The position numbers and the translations under genes are program-made. Below are positions 34,279-43,306 of a stretch of DNA of 64,000 bases, piece after piece. Source of the DNA: an uncultured Bacteroidales bacterium (GTDB taxonomy: Bacteria; Bacteroidota; Bacteroidia; Bacteroidales; UBA932); contig CAKUYQ010000005.1 in assembly GCA_934717185.1 (NCBI GenBank), positions 1-64,000 on the forward strand. Reading direction: 5' to 3'. Each line of letters opens with the position of its first letter. Position 1 is the first letter of the stretch. The notes beneath the pieces were generated by a model that was given only the letters and a program-made list of their open reading frames with translations, did no database searches and had not been told where the DNA came from.

Positions 34279-35541
34279 TTACGGTAGGCATTTTTCTCTA
34301 AAAAAGTTGATTGCATGAGATGCAAAACGTTCAATATTAATCTCTCTGCTCGCAACAAATCTGAACGATGTGGAGAGAACCCCCTTGTCCGATGCTATGC
34401 CAACCCATACCAACCCTACAGGTTTTTCATCTGTACCTCCGCCAGGTCCTGCTATACCGGTTGTTGCAATCGCATAATCTGTCTTCATGAGATTCTTAAC
34501 GCATAGAGCCATAGCCTCGGCACACTCGCGGCTTACTGCTCCATATTTCTCAATAATCTCTTTGTTGACGCCTAATACATTGATTTTTACGCTGTTGTCG
34601 TAAGATACCACGCCTCCGTAAAAATATTCGGATGCTCCCGGAACGGATGTAAGCATGTGTGCCATAAAACCACCGGTACATGACTCTGCAACAGACATTG
34701 TCTTTCCCTGTTTGGTTATAATATCCCTTAAGCAGAGTGGGAGAGAGTATTCTCCATATCCGTATATTGCGTTGCCTATAAGCTCTTTTAGCTTTGGTAT
34801 CTCCATATCTATGGCAGCCTCTGCCACATCTTTATCAACACCGTAAGCAGAAAGACGCAATCTTACCCCCAATAGCGGATTTGGCAGATATGCCAAATGA
34901 AGCTCTTTTGGCAGATTGTCTTCCCATGATTCTATCATTTTTGCCAAAGTGCTCTCGGGAATGCCGAATGTACAGATAGTTCTGTGTGTAATATTCTGCA
35001 GATTAAAATGTTCCTTTATGGATTCCATTACAGGTTCAATAGCAGCAATTGCTTCAAACGGAACCCCCGGAAGTGAGAACATAAGCACACTGTGCCCATA
35101 CTTTGAGGCAGGTATCTCAAACTGCATGTTTGGAGCTGTTCCTCTGTAGTTTGGAATTACCTTACATGTGTTTGGAACAACAGATTGGGCAATATTGATA
35201 TCTGAAAGCGCAATTCCTCTGGATTTTAAAATATTGGTTAAAATATCTAATTGTTCCTTGCTTTGGTATGTACCGGTTGCACCGGTAAGTTTGCCGAGAG
35301 TTGATTTTGTAATGTCGTCTTTGGTTGGACCAAGCCCTCCTGTAATGATTATTACATCGTTCTCTGCCGCCAACGAATTTAGAGTCTTTTCTATCTCCTG
35401 TTCATTATCCGATGTTGAAACCATTGAGGTAACAATAACGCCAATAGAATTAAGTGCCTTGGCAAAATGAGATGAGTTAGTGTCAACTATCTGACCTATA
35501 AGTATTTCATCTCCAATTGTACAAATAGATGCTTTTATCAT
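34279..35541 (-). CDS. cinA: CinA-family protein (nicotinamide-nucleotide amidase)
   Basis: A 420-residue two-domain protein. The N-terminal MoCF-like domain (about 1-170: ASICTIGDEILIGQIVDTNS, ITGGLGPTKDD) is the ADP-ribose pyrophosphatase part in CinA. The C-terminal PncC domain (about 255-415: SVAESCTGGFMAHMLTSVPGAS, TGIAGPGGGTDEKPVGLVWVG) deamidates NMN in pyridine-nucleotide recycling. Despite the name, a competence role is established only in some Gram-positives. Its ATG overlaps the pyrD stop (ATGA), so the two are translationally coupled. Confidence 0.93.
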   Translation of the reverse strand: MIKASICTIGDEILIGQIVDTNSSHFAKALNSIGVIVTSMVSTSDNEQEIEKTLNSLAAENDVIIITGGLGPTKDDITKSTLGKLTGATGTYQSKEQLDILTNILKSRGIALSDINIAQSVVPNTCKVIPNYRGTAPNMQFEIPASKYGHSVLMFSLPGVPFEAIAAIEPVMESIKEHFNLQNITHRTICTFGIPESTLAKMIESWEDNLPKELHLAYLPNPLLGVRLRLSAYGVDKDVAEAAIDMEIPKLKELIGNAIYGYGEYSLPLCLRDIITKQGKTMSVAESCTGGFMAHMLTSVPGASEYFYGGVVSYDNSVKINVLGVNKEIIEKYGAVSRECAEAMALCVKNLMKTDYAIATTGIAGPGGGTDEKPVGLVWVGIASDKGVLSTSFRFVASREINIERFASHAINFFREKCLP

Positions 35542-36584
35542 TTTTTATTACCCATTACTTTAGACAGATGCTTGTTTATTCTTTTTACGAGCCCAGGCCC
35601 CTCATATATGAATCCGGAATAAATTTGAACCAAAGAAGCACCGGCTTTTAGCATCTGCTCTGCCTGTTGTGGAGTCTCAATGCCGCCTACCGCAATTATG
35701 GTAATAAGGCCATCTGTCTTTTTATTTATGTATTTTACAGTTTCAAGACTCTTTTCAAACAGAGGAGCACCGCTCAAACCTCCGTTTCCAATCTCCTTTA
35801 CAGTCTCCATATCTGTTTTAAGATTATCTCTGCTCTGCGTTGTGTTGGTTGCTATAATACCGTCAAGCCCGGATATGAGTACAAGATCAATTATCTCGTC
35901 TAAATGCTCACGCGGTATGTCGGGAGAAATCTTTAAAAGGATTGGTCTGTAGTCATCAAAGTACCTTCTTAAGGCAAGGAGCCTGTCTATAATCTCGCTT
36001 AAAGCGGTTATATCCTGTAGTTTGCAGAGATCTTTAACATTAGGGCAAGATACATTAATGGCAAAATAATCAACAAAATCGTATAGAATGGCAAAGCTCT
36101 TCTCGTAATCCTTAGGGGCGTCCTCGTTGCTTACTTTCGCGCTTTTTGAGATATTACCACCTATCACACATTTTGGGTGATTACGTGTGAGATTCCCAAC
36201 CGCATACTTTACACCTTTATTGTTAATACCCATTCTATTGATAATAGCGTGATCTGCAGGCAATCTAAATACTCTTGGCTTTGCATTCCCATCTTGAGCT
36301 TGAGGGGTGATGGAGCCAATCTCCACAAATCCAAAACCAAAATTGGCAAGGTCATTATATATTTCTCCATCCTTGTCAAAACCTGCGGCAAGTCCTACCG
36401 GGTTTTTGAACTTAATACCAAAGACTTCACGCTCAAGAACCGGATTCTTATAATTATATATTAACCGAATTATCCATTGCGCACCGGGAATATATCTCAT
36501 AACAATTAAGAACTTCTTTATAAAGTTATGAGCCTGCTCACCGGTAAAAAAAAAGAAGAGCAATGATCTTATAAGTTTATACAT
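35538..36584 (-). CDS. pyrD: dihydroorotate dehydrogenase (quinone), class 2
   Basis: A membrane-associated flavoenzyme that oxidises dihydroorotate to orotate in pyrimidine synthesis and passes electrons to quinone. The N-terminal helix (YKLIRSLLFFFFTGEQAHNF) is the membrane and quinone segment of class 2 enzymes. FMN-binding parts include KNPVGLAAGFDKDGE, ISPDIPREH and ATNTTQSR. The catalytic base Ser is in AINVSCPNVKDL. At 348 residues the length is normal. It sits between the XRE regulator and cinA in a tight minus-strand operon. Confidence 0.95.
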   Translation of the reverse strand: MYKLIRSLLFFFFTGEQAHNFIKKFLIVMRYIPGAQWIIRLIYNYKNPVLEREVFGIKFKNPVGLAAGFDKDGEIYNDLANFGFGFVEIGSITPQAQDGNAKPRVFRLPADHAIINRMGINNKGVKYAVGNLTRNHPKCVIGGNISKSAKVSNEDAPKDYEKSFAILYDFVDYFAINVSCPNVKDLCKLQDITALSEIIDRLLALRRYFDDYRPILLKISPDIPREHLDEIIDLVLISGLDGIIATNTTQSRDNLKTDMETVKEIGNGGLSGAPLFEKSLETVKYINKKTDGLITIIAVGGIETPQQAEQMLKAGASLVQIYSGFIYEGPGLVKRINKHLSKVMGNKK

Positions 36585-36616
36585 TTGCTGAGTAGATTAT
36601 TGTGCCACAAAAATAA

Positions 36617-37159
36617 TCATTTTTCCGGCTTTAACTCATCAAAACTACCGTCATCATAAAATATAATAACGCTTTTTACCTTGCGTTTTTCCTTATAACC
36701 GCCAAACTCCTGCGCATTTATTGGATTCTCGTTAAGTTCAGAATCATTTGTAGAGGTGTTATTGCTCTTATTATCAGTGGTATACCCTAAATTAACAGGA
36801 TTCACCATATTGTTCTCATTTAGAGCAAACAGGCTGTTTTCACCTGTTTTAGACTCATTATTATGTGAAAGGCTATCTTCAGCGGTGGTTGAGTGCAGGT
36901 TTTTGCTTCCCGACAAATTTTCCTCAGTGCTATATATAGGAGTGTAGTTCTCCTTGTATGGCTTGCCCTTCCCGGTAAGGAGCCAGTCTGCATTAAGAGA
37001 TGGAAATTTAGAGAGCATTCTACAGATAAAATCGTAGCTCGGTTTGTTTCTCCCGTTTAAGATATGGGAGATATTTGATCTCTGTACATTCAAAATCTCT
37101 GACAATTTAGCCGGAGATATGTTTTCCAAGTCTAAAAACTGTTGTAAACGCTGATTCAT
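36617..37159 (-). CDS. XRE-type HTH transcriptional regulator
   Basis: A 180-residue DNA-binding protein. The helix-turn-helix is at residues 10-60 (ISPAKLSEILNVQRSNISHILNGRNKP), followed by DWLLTGKGKPY, typical of XRE proteins of the phage-repressor-like type in Bacteroidota. The C-terminal 110 residues are Asn/Ser/Glu-rich and low in structure, with a basic stretch (EKRKVKSVIIFYDDG) at the end. It is 32 bases upstream of pyrD and may be in the same operon. The 587-base AT-rich region between it and queA is its likely operator zone. The target genes are unknown. Confidence 0.85.
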   Translation of the reverse strand: MNQRLQQFLDLENISPAKLSEILNVQRSNISHILNGRNKPSYDFICRMLSKFPSLNADWLLTGKGKPYKENYTPIYSTEENLSGSKNLHSTTAEDSLSHNNESKTGENSLFALNENNMVNPVNLGYTTDNKSNNTSTNDSELNENPINAQEFGGYKEKRKVKSVIIFYDDGSFDELKPEK

Positions 37160-37664
37160 ATCTGTAAAATTTTTAATTCACAAATGTAAGCAATATTTTG
37201 TTTAATTATGTAACTTTAATAGATTGTCTTTTTGTAAACAAATTTGTCTATAAAATAAACAATTTTATAATATGCTTTAAAATAAGTACATACAAAATTC
37301 AGTTTATATACATATATTATTCATATAAATTATATAAAGTGCAGGTACTTAATATACTAACTAACATATAACAATTCTTTTTCTATGTTTTTAAACCAAA
37401 CAAAGGCTCATGCATGTGTATTTATATAATCTCCTAATTAATATAAATGATATAATACGCACATTATTAGTAAGATATAATTAAAAATGATTTATAATTA
37501 TACCGGTGTATTTATATAAGTTTACAATATTAAAAGATATAAAAATAATCGTTTTACTATGTGAAAACTGTTAACAAATGGCAAAAGGTGATGTTTTGTT
37601 TTGTAATTAACATTTGTAAAATATTTTTAAAAATCAGATATTTTTTCCATAACGTCTAATTATG
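37160..37664. other. AT-rich region between XRE regulator and queA
   Basis: A 505-base stretch with no gene. It has a 14-bp direct repeat GTGTATTTATATAA at 37416-37429 and 37506-37519, and poly-A/T-rich tracts. The regulator beside it may bind here. No DnaA-box cluster is visible, so it is not proposed as an origin. Confidence 0.5.
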
Positions 37665-37672
37665 TACTTTTG
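37665..37672 (+). promoter_or_regulatory. -7 box of queA
   Basis: TACTTTTG, an exact TAnnTTTG match, about 75 bases before the ATG at 37747. Confidence 0.55.
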
Positions 37673-37746
37673 CAGCCATAATTGATTTAAAGCCAAATTA
37701 AGGGTCTTTTTTACAGACGGTGATTTGGAAGAGACTATGTTTATAT

Positions 37747-38976
37747 ATGCAGCCAAAAATTAGAATTGAGGATTATTCGTATAATCTTCCCGATGATAGA
37801 ATAGCAAAGTATCCTTTGGATAAAAGAGACAGTTCAAAATTATTGATATTTAAAGACAGTAATATTTCTGAGTCTGTTTTTTTTAATCTGCCGGAGTTAT
37901 TGCCATCCTCCTCTTTTATTGTGTTTAATAACACCAAAGTGGTTCCTGCCAGACTTTTTTTTAAAAAAGCTACAGGGGCTGTCATTGAGATATTCTGTTT
38001 GAATCCTGTTTTGCCTAATGAGTATAATTTGGTATTTGCGCAGACAAAAGAGTGCGTATGGAGTTGTGTGGTGGGCAATGCTAAAAGATGGAAGAACGAA
38101 CCTGTCTCTTTTCTCTGTGATGAACATCACACGAATGCTCTTGCACTTGATTTTAAGGCTCATATAGTTGAAAGATGCAATGATGGCTCTTTTAAGATTA
38201 AATTTACATGGGAAACCGGTATACCATTCTCTAATGTATTGGATATTTGTGGACGTATTCCTATTCCTCCGTATCTTAAAAGGGAGACGGAGAGCATAGA
38301 TTATGAGCGATACCAGACTTTATACGCCAAAATAAAGGGCTCTGTTGCAGCCCCTACTGCCGGCCTTCATTTTACAGATGATGTAATAAATAATCTTAAA
38401 CAGCGTAATAACAAAATAGAGAATATCTGCCTTCATGTTGGAGCAGGTACATTTGTTCCTGTTAAAAGTGAGTATATAGCAGATCATAAAATGCACTTGG
38501 AACCTTTTTCTGTTTCACGAGCTTTTATTGAGGATTTGCTGGAAAATATAAATCTACGCGATATTGTTGCGGTTGGGACAACATCCACAAGGTGCTTGGA
38601 GTCTCTATATTATATAGGTGTGCATTGCATTGAGTGCGGTGAACCAAGAGGTGTTGAACAGTGGGAACCTTACAACAATTGTAAAGAGATCTCTGTACAA
38701 GACTCTTTGGCTGCAATATTAAACTATATGGATAGAACAGGAAAGGATGAGCTTACTGCCCAAACAGGTATCATTATAGTGCCCGGATACCGTTTTAAGA
38801 TTGTAGACATCCTAATCACAAATTTTCATCAACCGCAAAGTACTTTACTTCTGTTGATTGCGGCTTTGATAGGTGAAGAGTGGAGAAAGGTGTATGACTA
38901 TGCCCTTGAACATAATTTCCGTTTTCTTAGTTATGGAGACAGTTCTGTTCTTTTTGCGAAAAACAGAAAAATTTAA
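37747..38976 (+). CDS. queA: tRNA preQ1(34) S-adenosylmethionine ribosyltransferase-isomerase
   Basis: Transfers the ribosyl part of SAM to preQ1 in tRNA to give epoxyqueuosine. The family blocks are YNLPDDRIAKYPLDKRDSSK, FVFNNTKVVPARL-like VFNNTKVVPARLFF, GSVAAPTAGLHFTDDV and VGAGTFVPVKSE. At 409 residues from ATG 37747 it is longer than E. coli QueA (about 356), and matches a longer Bacteroidota form. A GTG at 37720 is possible but unneeded. It is followed by the acyltransferase after 53 bases. Confidence 0.9.
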   Translation: MQPKIRIEDYSYNLPDDRIAKYPLDKRDSSKLLIFKDSNISESVFFNLPELLPSSSFIVFNNTKVVPARLFFKKATGAVIEIFCLNPVLPNEYNLVFAQTKECVWSCVVGNAKRWKNEPVSFLCDEHHTNALALDFKAHIVERCNDGSFKIKFTWETGIPFSNVLDICGRIPIPPYLKRETESIDYERYQTLYAKIKGSVAAPTAGLHFTDDVINNLKQRNNKIENICLHVGAGTFVPVKSEYIADHKMHLEPFSVSRAFIEDLLENINLRDIVAVGTTSTRCLESLYYIGVHCIECGEPRGVEQWEPYNNCKEISVQDSLAAILNYMDRTGKDELTAQTGIIIVPGYRFKIVDILITNFHQPQSTLLLLIAALIGEEWRKVYDYALEHNFRFLSYGDSSVLFAKNRKI

Positions 38977-38995
38977 CAATTTGGTAATAATTGAC

Positions 38996-39003
38996 TACCT
39001 TTG
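38996..39003 (+). promoter_or_regulatory. -7 box of the acyltransferase gene
   Basis: TACCTTTG fits TAnnTTTG and lies 26 bases before ATG 39030. It overlaps a TTG start read further upstream, which makes ATG 39030 the likelier start. Confidence 0.5.
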
Positions 39004-39029
39004 TTCAAAATCTATATTCAAGTGTAGTA

Positions 39030-40163
39030 ATGGATTTAAAAGAGTTTGATGATATAAGGCCATACAATGATTCAGAGGTTGAGGATGCTCTTTTGAGGAT
39101 AGCGTCCAATCCTCTGTTTGAAAACATATCTAAATATCTATTTCCAACAAAATCTGCGGATTATCTTAAAAGCATATTGTTGTCTTGCAAGACAACAAGA
39201 GATTTTCAGGTGAATGTGATGTCTGTGATTGTTAGCAAGATTCTGGCGGATACTGCAAAAAAACTTACAGCAGACGGGTTGGAATATTTTGATGGTGATA
39301 AAAAGTATCTGCTACTTTCTAATCACAGAGATATAGTTTTGGATTCTGCTATAATACAGCTTATTTTCTATAGGTATGGGTTGCAAACAACGCAGATAGC
39401 TGTTGGGGACAATCTTATAACCTCTCTTTTTATTGAGGATATTGCAAGAACCAACAAGATGATCAAGGTGGTGAGAGGGGTTACGGCTAAGGAGCTTTAT
39501 ATGTCGTCTAAAAAATTGTCTGACTATATAAGGTATAGTATAACGGGCAATCGTAGTTCTATATGGATTGCACAGCGTAACGGCAGGACCAAAGATGGGA
39601 TGGATGTTACAGAGCAGGGCGTACTTAAGATGTTGTCTATGAGCGGAGATGGTAATTTTACAAATGAATTTGAGGATCTGAATATCCTTCCTGTTGCAAT
39701 ATCTTATCAATATGAGCCGTGCGATTATCTTAAGGCGTTGGAATTGTATGTATCAAAGCGTCAGAAATATGTGAAAAGTGAGGGGGAGGATTTGAGAAGC
39801 ATATTAACCGGAATCACCCAATTTAAAGGTAATATACATATCAGCTTTACAAAACCTATTACTCATGAGGAGATAGAGGTGTCGTCTCAATTGGATAAGA
39901 ATGAAAGGTTCAAGCATTTGGCATCTATAATAGATGGGAGGATTATTCCTGCATTCAAATTATGGAATAATAATTATATAGCATACGATATGTTGTATGG
40001 TACAGATAAATACAGCAAGCACTATACGGATGAGGAGAAACAGGCTTTTGTGAGTTATGTTGCATTTAAAATATCCCCTTTTGAAGGTGACGTGGATGAA
40101 TTCAGGAGAATTTTCTTGGCTATATATGCCAATCCTGTTTTGAATAAAGAAAAAGAGGCCTAA
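39030..40163 (+). CDS. glycerol-phosphate acyltransferase-like protein (PlsC/PlsB domain)
   Basis: A 377-residue protein with an acyltransferase core. LLSNHRDIVLDS near residue 92 is the His-x4-Asp active-site motif in its Asn-His-Arg variant. WIAQRNGRTKDG is the substrate-phosphate-binding block, and LNILPVAISYQYEPCD follows in the order expected for PlsC-type enzymes. No transmembrane segment is evident. It probably acylates a glycerol-phosphate or lipid-A-related acceptor at the inner face of the membrane. The exact substrate is unresolved. It converges with the MscS gene across two terminators. Confidence 0.8.
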   Translation: MDLKEFDDIRPYNDSEVEDALLRIASNPLFENISKYLFPTKSADYLKSILLSCKTTRDFQVNVMSVIVSKILADTAKKLTADGLEYFDGDKKYLLLSNHRDIVLDSAIIQLIFYRYGLQTTQIAVGDNLITSLFIEDIARTNKMIKVVRGVTAKELYMSSKKLSDYIRYSITGNRSSIWIAQRNGRTKDGMDVTEQGVLKMLSMSGDGNFTNEFEDLNILPVAISYQYEPCDYLKALELYVSKRQKYVKSEGEDLRSILTGITQFKGNIHISFTKPITHEEIEVSSQLDKNERFKHLASIIDGRIIPAFKLWNNNYIAYDMLYGTDKYSKHYTDEEKQAFVSYVAFKISPFEGDVDEFRRIFLAIYANPVLNKEKEA

Positions 40164-40188
40164 TAAGATACCTTATTAAACCTCTTTT
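40151..40188 (+). terminator. terminator after the acyltransferase
   Basis: The stem AAAAGAGGCCTAATAAG with CTTATTAAACCTCTTTT (two mismatches); the stop codon lies in its left arm. Confidence 0.65.
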
Positions 40189-40201
40189 AAGATTACTAAA
40201 T
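40185..40201. repeat. extragenic repeat, 17-bp partial copy
   Basis: TTTTAAGATTACTAAAT, shared with the 26-bp repeat at 32024 and, inverted, at 59750. It directly follows a terminator hairpin. Confidence 0.5.
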
Positions 40202-40208
40202 TATATTT

Positions 40209-40240
40209 GGGATGACACAAAAGTATTGGTCATCCCTTTT
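40209..40240. terminator. terminator between acyltransferase and MscS
   Basis: GGGATGAC with GTCATCCC, then TTTTTT. It serves the plus strand and overlaps the stop of the minus-strand MscS gene. Confidence 0.75.
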
Positions 40241-41162
40241 TTATATTAATATCCATCTGTGGATATGGAAATCTTATCCCGGCTTTTGGAAGTTTGTTGT
40301 ATATCTCCTCGTTTATATTGTAGAACAATGTCCAGTAATCGTTGCTGTTTACCCATGCTCTCGCTGTAATGACAAGTGCACTCTCTCCAAGTGTCTCTAA
40401 TGCGACCATTGGCGCTGCCGGTTCCGAAATGACAAGCGGATTGCTGTTAATGATCTTTAAAATCTCCTCTTTTGCCACAGCTACGTCATCTCCATAGGAG
40501 ATACTTACTTTCCACTCGCACCTTCTTGTTCCTGTTGTAGAAAAATTGTTTATTACTCCGTTTATTATAGAACCGTTTGGCAGTATGATCTTTTTGTTGT
40601 CGGGAGTGGTAATCTTTGTATTTGTAATTTCTATTGACGTTACTGTACCGTCATACCCTTGCGCCTGAATGTAGTCCCCAACCTTGAACGGTTTGAACAG
40701 CAATATCATTATACCTCCTGCAAAGTTCTGCAAGGTGCCGCTCATAGCCATTCCTATTGCCAATCCGGAGCCTGCTATAAGTGCCACAAGTGATGTTGTA
40801 TCTATGCCCAATGCTCCAATTACAATAATTATAAGTATTATTGTTAATGTGATGTTGGTAAAACTTAGTATAAAAGTCATGAGAGAGGCTTCGACTTTTC
40901 TCTTGGTCATAATCTTTTTCAAAATGTAACGGATTCGTTTTATAATCCATCCTCCAACAAAATAAATTACAAATGCCGCAAGAATTTTTAAACCTAAATC
41001 AATGACCAATTTTATTCCGCTATGTATAAGTTCATCTGTTGGCATTTCAATTAATGTCTTGATTTTCTGGTCTATAACTTCTTTGGGTTTTAGTATTGTG
41101 TCATTTTGTGCTATATCTGTTGTAACCGATAGCAACCTGCATAGAATGGCGTAAAAAGTCAT
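40230..41162 (-). CDS. small-conductance mechanosensitive channel, MscS family
   Basis: An inner-membrane channel that opens under membrane tension to release osmolytes. The 310 residues show an N-terminal helix, two further transmembrane segments, then the pore helix with Gly/Ala-rich packing (SLVALIAGSGLAIGMAMSGTLQNFAGGIMILLF). This is followed by the MscS beta domain (FKVGDYIQAQGYDGTVTSIEI, PNGSIINGVINNFS). I chose ATG 41162: a TTG at 41198 overlaps a -7 box and cannot be in the transcript. Confidence 0.9.
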   Translation of the reverse strand: MTFYAILCRLLSVTTDIAQNDTILKPKEVIDQKIKTLIEMPTDELIHSGIKLVIDLGLKILAAFVIYFVGGWIIKRIRYILKKIMTKRKVEASLMTFILSFTNITLTIILIIIVIGALGIDTTSLVALIAGSGLAIGMAMSGTLQNFAGGIMILLFKPFKVGDYIQAQGYDGTVTSIEITNTKITTPDNKKIILPNGSIINGVINNFSTTGTRRCEWKVSISYGDDVAVAKEEILKIINSNPLVISEPAAPMVALETLGESALVITARAWVNSNDYWTLFYNINEEIYNKLPKAGIRFPYPQMDINIKKG

Positions 41163-41195
41163 ATTTATATTATTTTTGTTGTTTAATCCCTTATG

Positions 41196-41203
41196 CAAAA
41201 ATA
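41196..41203 (-). promoter_or_regulatory. -7 box of the MscS gene
   Basis: TATTTTTG on the minus strand, 33 bases before ATG 41162. It decides the start of the gene. Confidence 0.5.
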
Positions 41204-41265
41204 TGCCAAAAGAACTATATTTCTAAAAAAATATAGAATTTACTTAAAAAATAACAAAAAAGTTA

Positions 41266-41296
41266 TTTGATTATATACTATTTATAAATATATTTG
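41266..41296 (+). promoter_or_regulatory. promoter of the lysine-butyrate operon
   Basis: TTTG (41266-41269), 19 bases, then TATATTTG (41289-41296). This is the best full match in the window to the Bacteroidota consensus TTTG-N19-TAnnTTTG. The predicted start leaves a leader of about 50 bases before the first ATG at 41355. No cobalamin riboswitch or other structured leader is seen. Confidence 0.75.
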
Positions 41297-41354
41297 CATG
41301 GGGTAAGTGGGGGTGTATGTGAGAAATGTTAAATCTAAAATTATAATAATAATA

Positions 41355-42008
41355 ATGGACAAAAGAATTTCACTTAAGGATGCTGTTGCTTTGGTTAAGG
41401 ATGGCATGACAATTATGGTTGGCGGTTTTTTAGGCGCCGGTAGTCCTCACAAGATCATGGACGAACTATCAAAATCTGGTGTGAAGGATCTTACTATAAT
41501 CTGTAACGATACCGCTTATCCGGATGTCGCACATGGCAAGCTTATTACCAATAAGCAGGTGAAAAAGGTGATTGTTTCTCATATTGGAACAAATCCTAAC
41601 ACAAGCGAGCAGATGAATAGCGGTGAATTGGAGATCGAATTCTCACCTCAAGGTACTCTTGCAGAGAGAATCAGGGCGTACGGAGCCGGTTTGGGAGGAG
41701 TGCTTACTACAACAGGTCTTGGTACTGTAGTTGCAGATGGAAAACGCACTGTTGAGATTGATGGTAAGACTTACCTTCTTGAGATGCCGCTTAAAGCAGA
41801 TATGGCGTTTATTGGTGCCTCTATTTGCGACGAGGATGGTAACTGTATCTATTTAGGTACCACTCAGAACTTTAATCCACTTATGGCTACAGCTGCAGAT
41901 TATGTTGTGGTAGAGGCTGAAAAATTGGTTAAAACCGGCGAGATTGCACCTGAGGCTGTTCATACGCCCGGCATTTTCGTAGATAAGATTTATGTAAAAG
42001 AAAACTAA
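41355..42008 (+). CDS. atoD: 3-oxoacid CoA-transferase subunit A (butyryl-CoA:acetoacetate type)
   Basis: Alpha subunit of a class I CoA-transferase. In this setting it would move CoA from butyryl-CoA to acetoacetate, releasing butyrate. The start DAVALVKDGMTIMVGGFLGAG has the glycine-rich CoA-transferase block, and SHIGTNPNTSEQM and ERIRAYGAGLGGVLTTTGLGT follow. I chose ATG 41355 (217 residues), after the operon promoter; a GTG at 41307 is only about 10 bases after the -7 box. Unusually, its partner subunit is 8.4 kb downstream (50460) and the two genes are split by the lysine genes. Confidence 0.88.
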   Translation: MDKRISLKDAVALVKDGMTIMVGGFLGAGSPHKIMDELSKSGVKDLTIICNDTAYPDVAHGKLITNKQVKKVIVSHIGTNPNTSEQMNSGELEIEFSPQGTLAERIRAYGAGLGGVLTTTGLGTVVADGKRTVEIDGKTYLLEMPLKADMAFIGASICDEDGNCIYLGTTQNFNPLMATAADYVVVEAEKLVKTGEIAPEAVHTPGIFVDKIYVKEN

Positions 42009-42024
42009 CCTTAACAGAAATATT

Positions 42025-42417
42025 ATGGGTAAAAAATCATTGATTCGTGTGCGTATGAGTTGTCATGATGCACACTATGGCGGAAACCTTGTAGACGGTG
42101 CGCACATGCTTAATCTTTTTGGCGATGTTGCTACAGAACTTCTTATTCAGAATGATGGAGATGAGGGGCTGTTTAAGGCATACGATAATGTTGAATTCAT
42201 AGCTCCTGTTTATGCAGGTGACTATATTGAGGCAGAAGGTGAGATTGTACATGTTGGTAACACCTCTCGTAAAATGGTGTTTGAGGCAAGAAAAGTAATT
42301 GTTCCTCGTCCGGATATTTCTGATTCGGCTGCGGATGTGCTTGAAGAGCCTATTGTTGTTTGCAGAGCCAGCGGTACATGCGTTGTTCCTGCAAAATGTC
42401 AAAGAAAAAAGGAGTAA
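42025..42417 (+). CDS. kal: 3-aminobutyryl-CoA ammonia-lyase
   Basis: Removes ammonia from (S)-3-aminobutyryl-CoA to give crotonyl-CoA, the last amine step of lysine fermentation. The 130 residues form a hotdog fold with HDAHYGGNLVDGAHMLNLFGD and EFIAPVYAGDYIEAEGEI. Length and its place directly before kce agree with the known clusters of Clostridium, Fusobacterium and Porphyromonas. It lies 16 bases after the CoA-transferase gene. Confidence 0.9.
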   Translation: MGKKSLIRVRMSCHDAHYGGNLVDGAHMLNLFGDVATELLIQNDGDEGLFKAYDNVEFIAPVYAGDYIEAEGEIVHVGNTSRKMVFEARKVIVPRPDISDSAADVLEEPIVVCRASGTCVVPAKCQRKKE

Positions 42418-42423
42418 GTGGTT

Positions 42424-43251
42424 ATGGAGAAACTCATTATTACTGCTGCCATTTGTGGTGCAGAGGTTTTGAAAGAGCATAACCCGGCTGTCCCTTATAC
42501 AGTAGAGGAGTGTGTAAGAGAGGCCAAGAGTGCATACGATGCCGGTGCCAGTATTATCCATCTTCATGTTAGAGAGGATGATGGTACTCCAACTCAAAGC
42601 AAAGCAAGATTCGAAAAGATCATAAATGCAATAAGGGAGGTTTGTCCCGATGTCATCATCCAGCCATCTACAGGTGGTGCTGTAGGTATGACGAATGACG
42701 AGAGGCTTCAACCAACCGAGTTGATGCCGGAAATGGCTACCCTTGATTGCGGTACACTTAACTTTGGCGGTGACGATATCTTTGAAAATACAGAAAATAC
42801 CATTAAATACTTTGGTGAAAAAATGATTGAAAGAGGCATTAAACCTGAGTGTGAGGTATTTGACAAGAGTATGATTGAGATGGCTCTAAGAGTTGCTAAA
42901 AAGGGACTCATCAAACATCCTATTCACTTTGATTTTGTAATGGGTGTTAATGGTGGTATCGGTGGCGACCTTAGAGACTTTGTATTTATGAGAGGTAGTA
43001 TTCCTGCAGATGCTACATATACTGTAGCCGGTGTTGGAAGATATGAGTTCCCTCTTGCCGTTGCCGCTATCATAGATGGTGGCCATGTAAGGGTTGGCTT
43101 TGAGGATAATGTATATCTTTCAAAGGGCGTTTTGGCAAAATCAAACGGCGAACTTGTTGAGAAGGTTGTAAGACTTGCAAAAGAGTTCGGACGTGAGGTT
43201 GCTACACCTGCAGAGGCAAGACAGATACTTGGTCTTAAACCTCTTAAATAG
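42424..43251 (+). CDS. kce: 3-keto-5-aminohexanoate cleavage enzyme
   Basis: A Zn-dependent BKACE enzyme that reacts (5S)-5-amino-3-oxohexanoate with acetyl-CoA to give acetoacetate and 3-aminobutyryl-CoA. The metal block IIHLHVREDDGTPT is near residue 45, PSTGGAVGM follows, and VRVGFEDNVYLSKG carries the conserved Glu near the C-terminus. I chose ATG 42424 (275 residues); the GTG two codons earlier abuts the kal stop. A TTCCCGACAA copy in reverse (43253-43262) begins one base after the stop. Confidence 0.93.
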   Translation: MEKLIITAAICGAEVLKEHNPAVPYTVEECVREAKSAYDAGASIIHLHVREDDGTPTQSKARFEKIINAIREVCPDVIIQPSTGGAVGMTNDERLQPTELMPEMATLDCGTLNFGGDDIFENTENTIKYFGEKMIERGIKPECEVFDKSMIEMALRVAKKGLIKHPIHFDFVMGVNGGIGGDLRDFVFMRGSIPADATYTVAGVGRYEFPLAVAAIIDGGHVRVGFEDNVYLSKGVLAKSNGELVEKVVRLAKEFGREVATPAEARQILGLKPLK

Positions 43252-43306
43252 ATTGTCGGGAAGAAAAAAAGAAAAATAATAATAACACAATAAATTTTTA
43301 AAAATT

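Noticed and set aside
17326..35541. TfoX-N and CinA proteins as proof of natural competence, supporting an uptake-sequence reading of the 10-mer
   Set aside because: Both families are widespread in non-competent bacteria; no com or pilus genes are seen in the window. The uptake idea remains open but is not supported by these genes.
37160..37664. Replication origin in the AT-rich gap
   Set aside because: No DnaA boxes and no dnaA, dnaN or gidA-type neighbours are seen.
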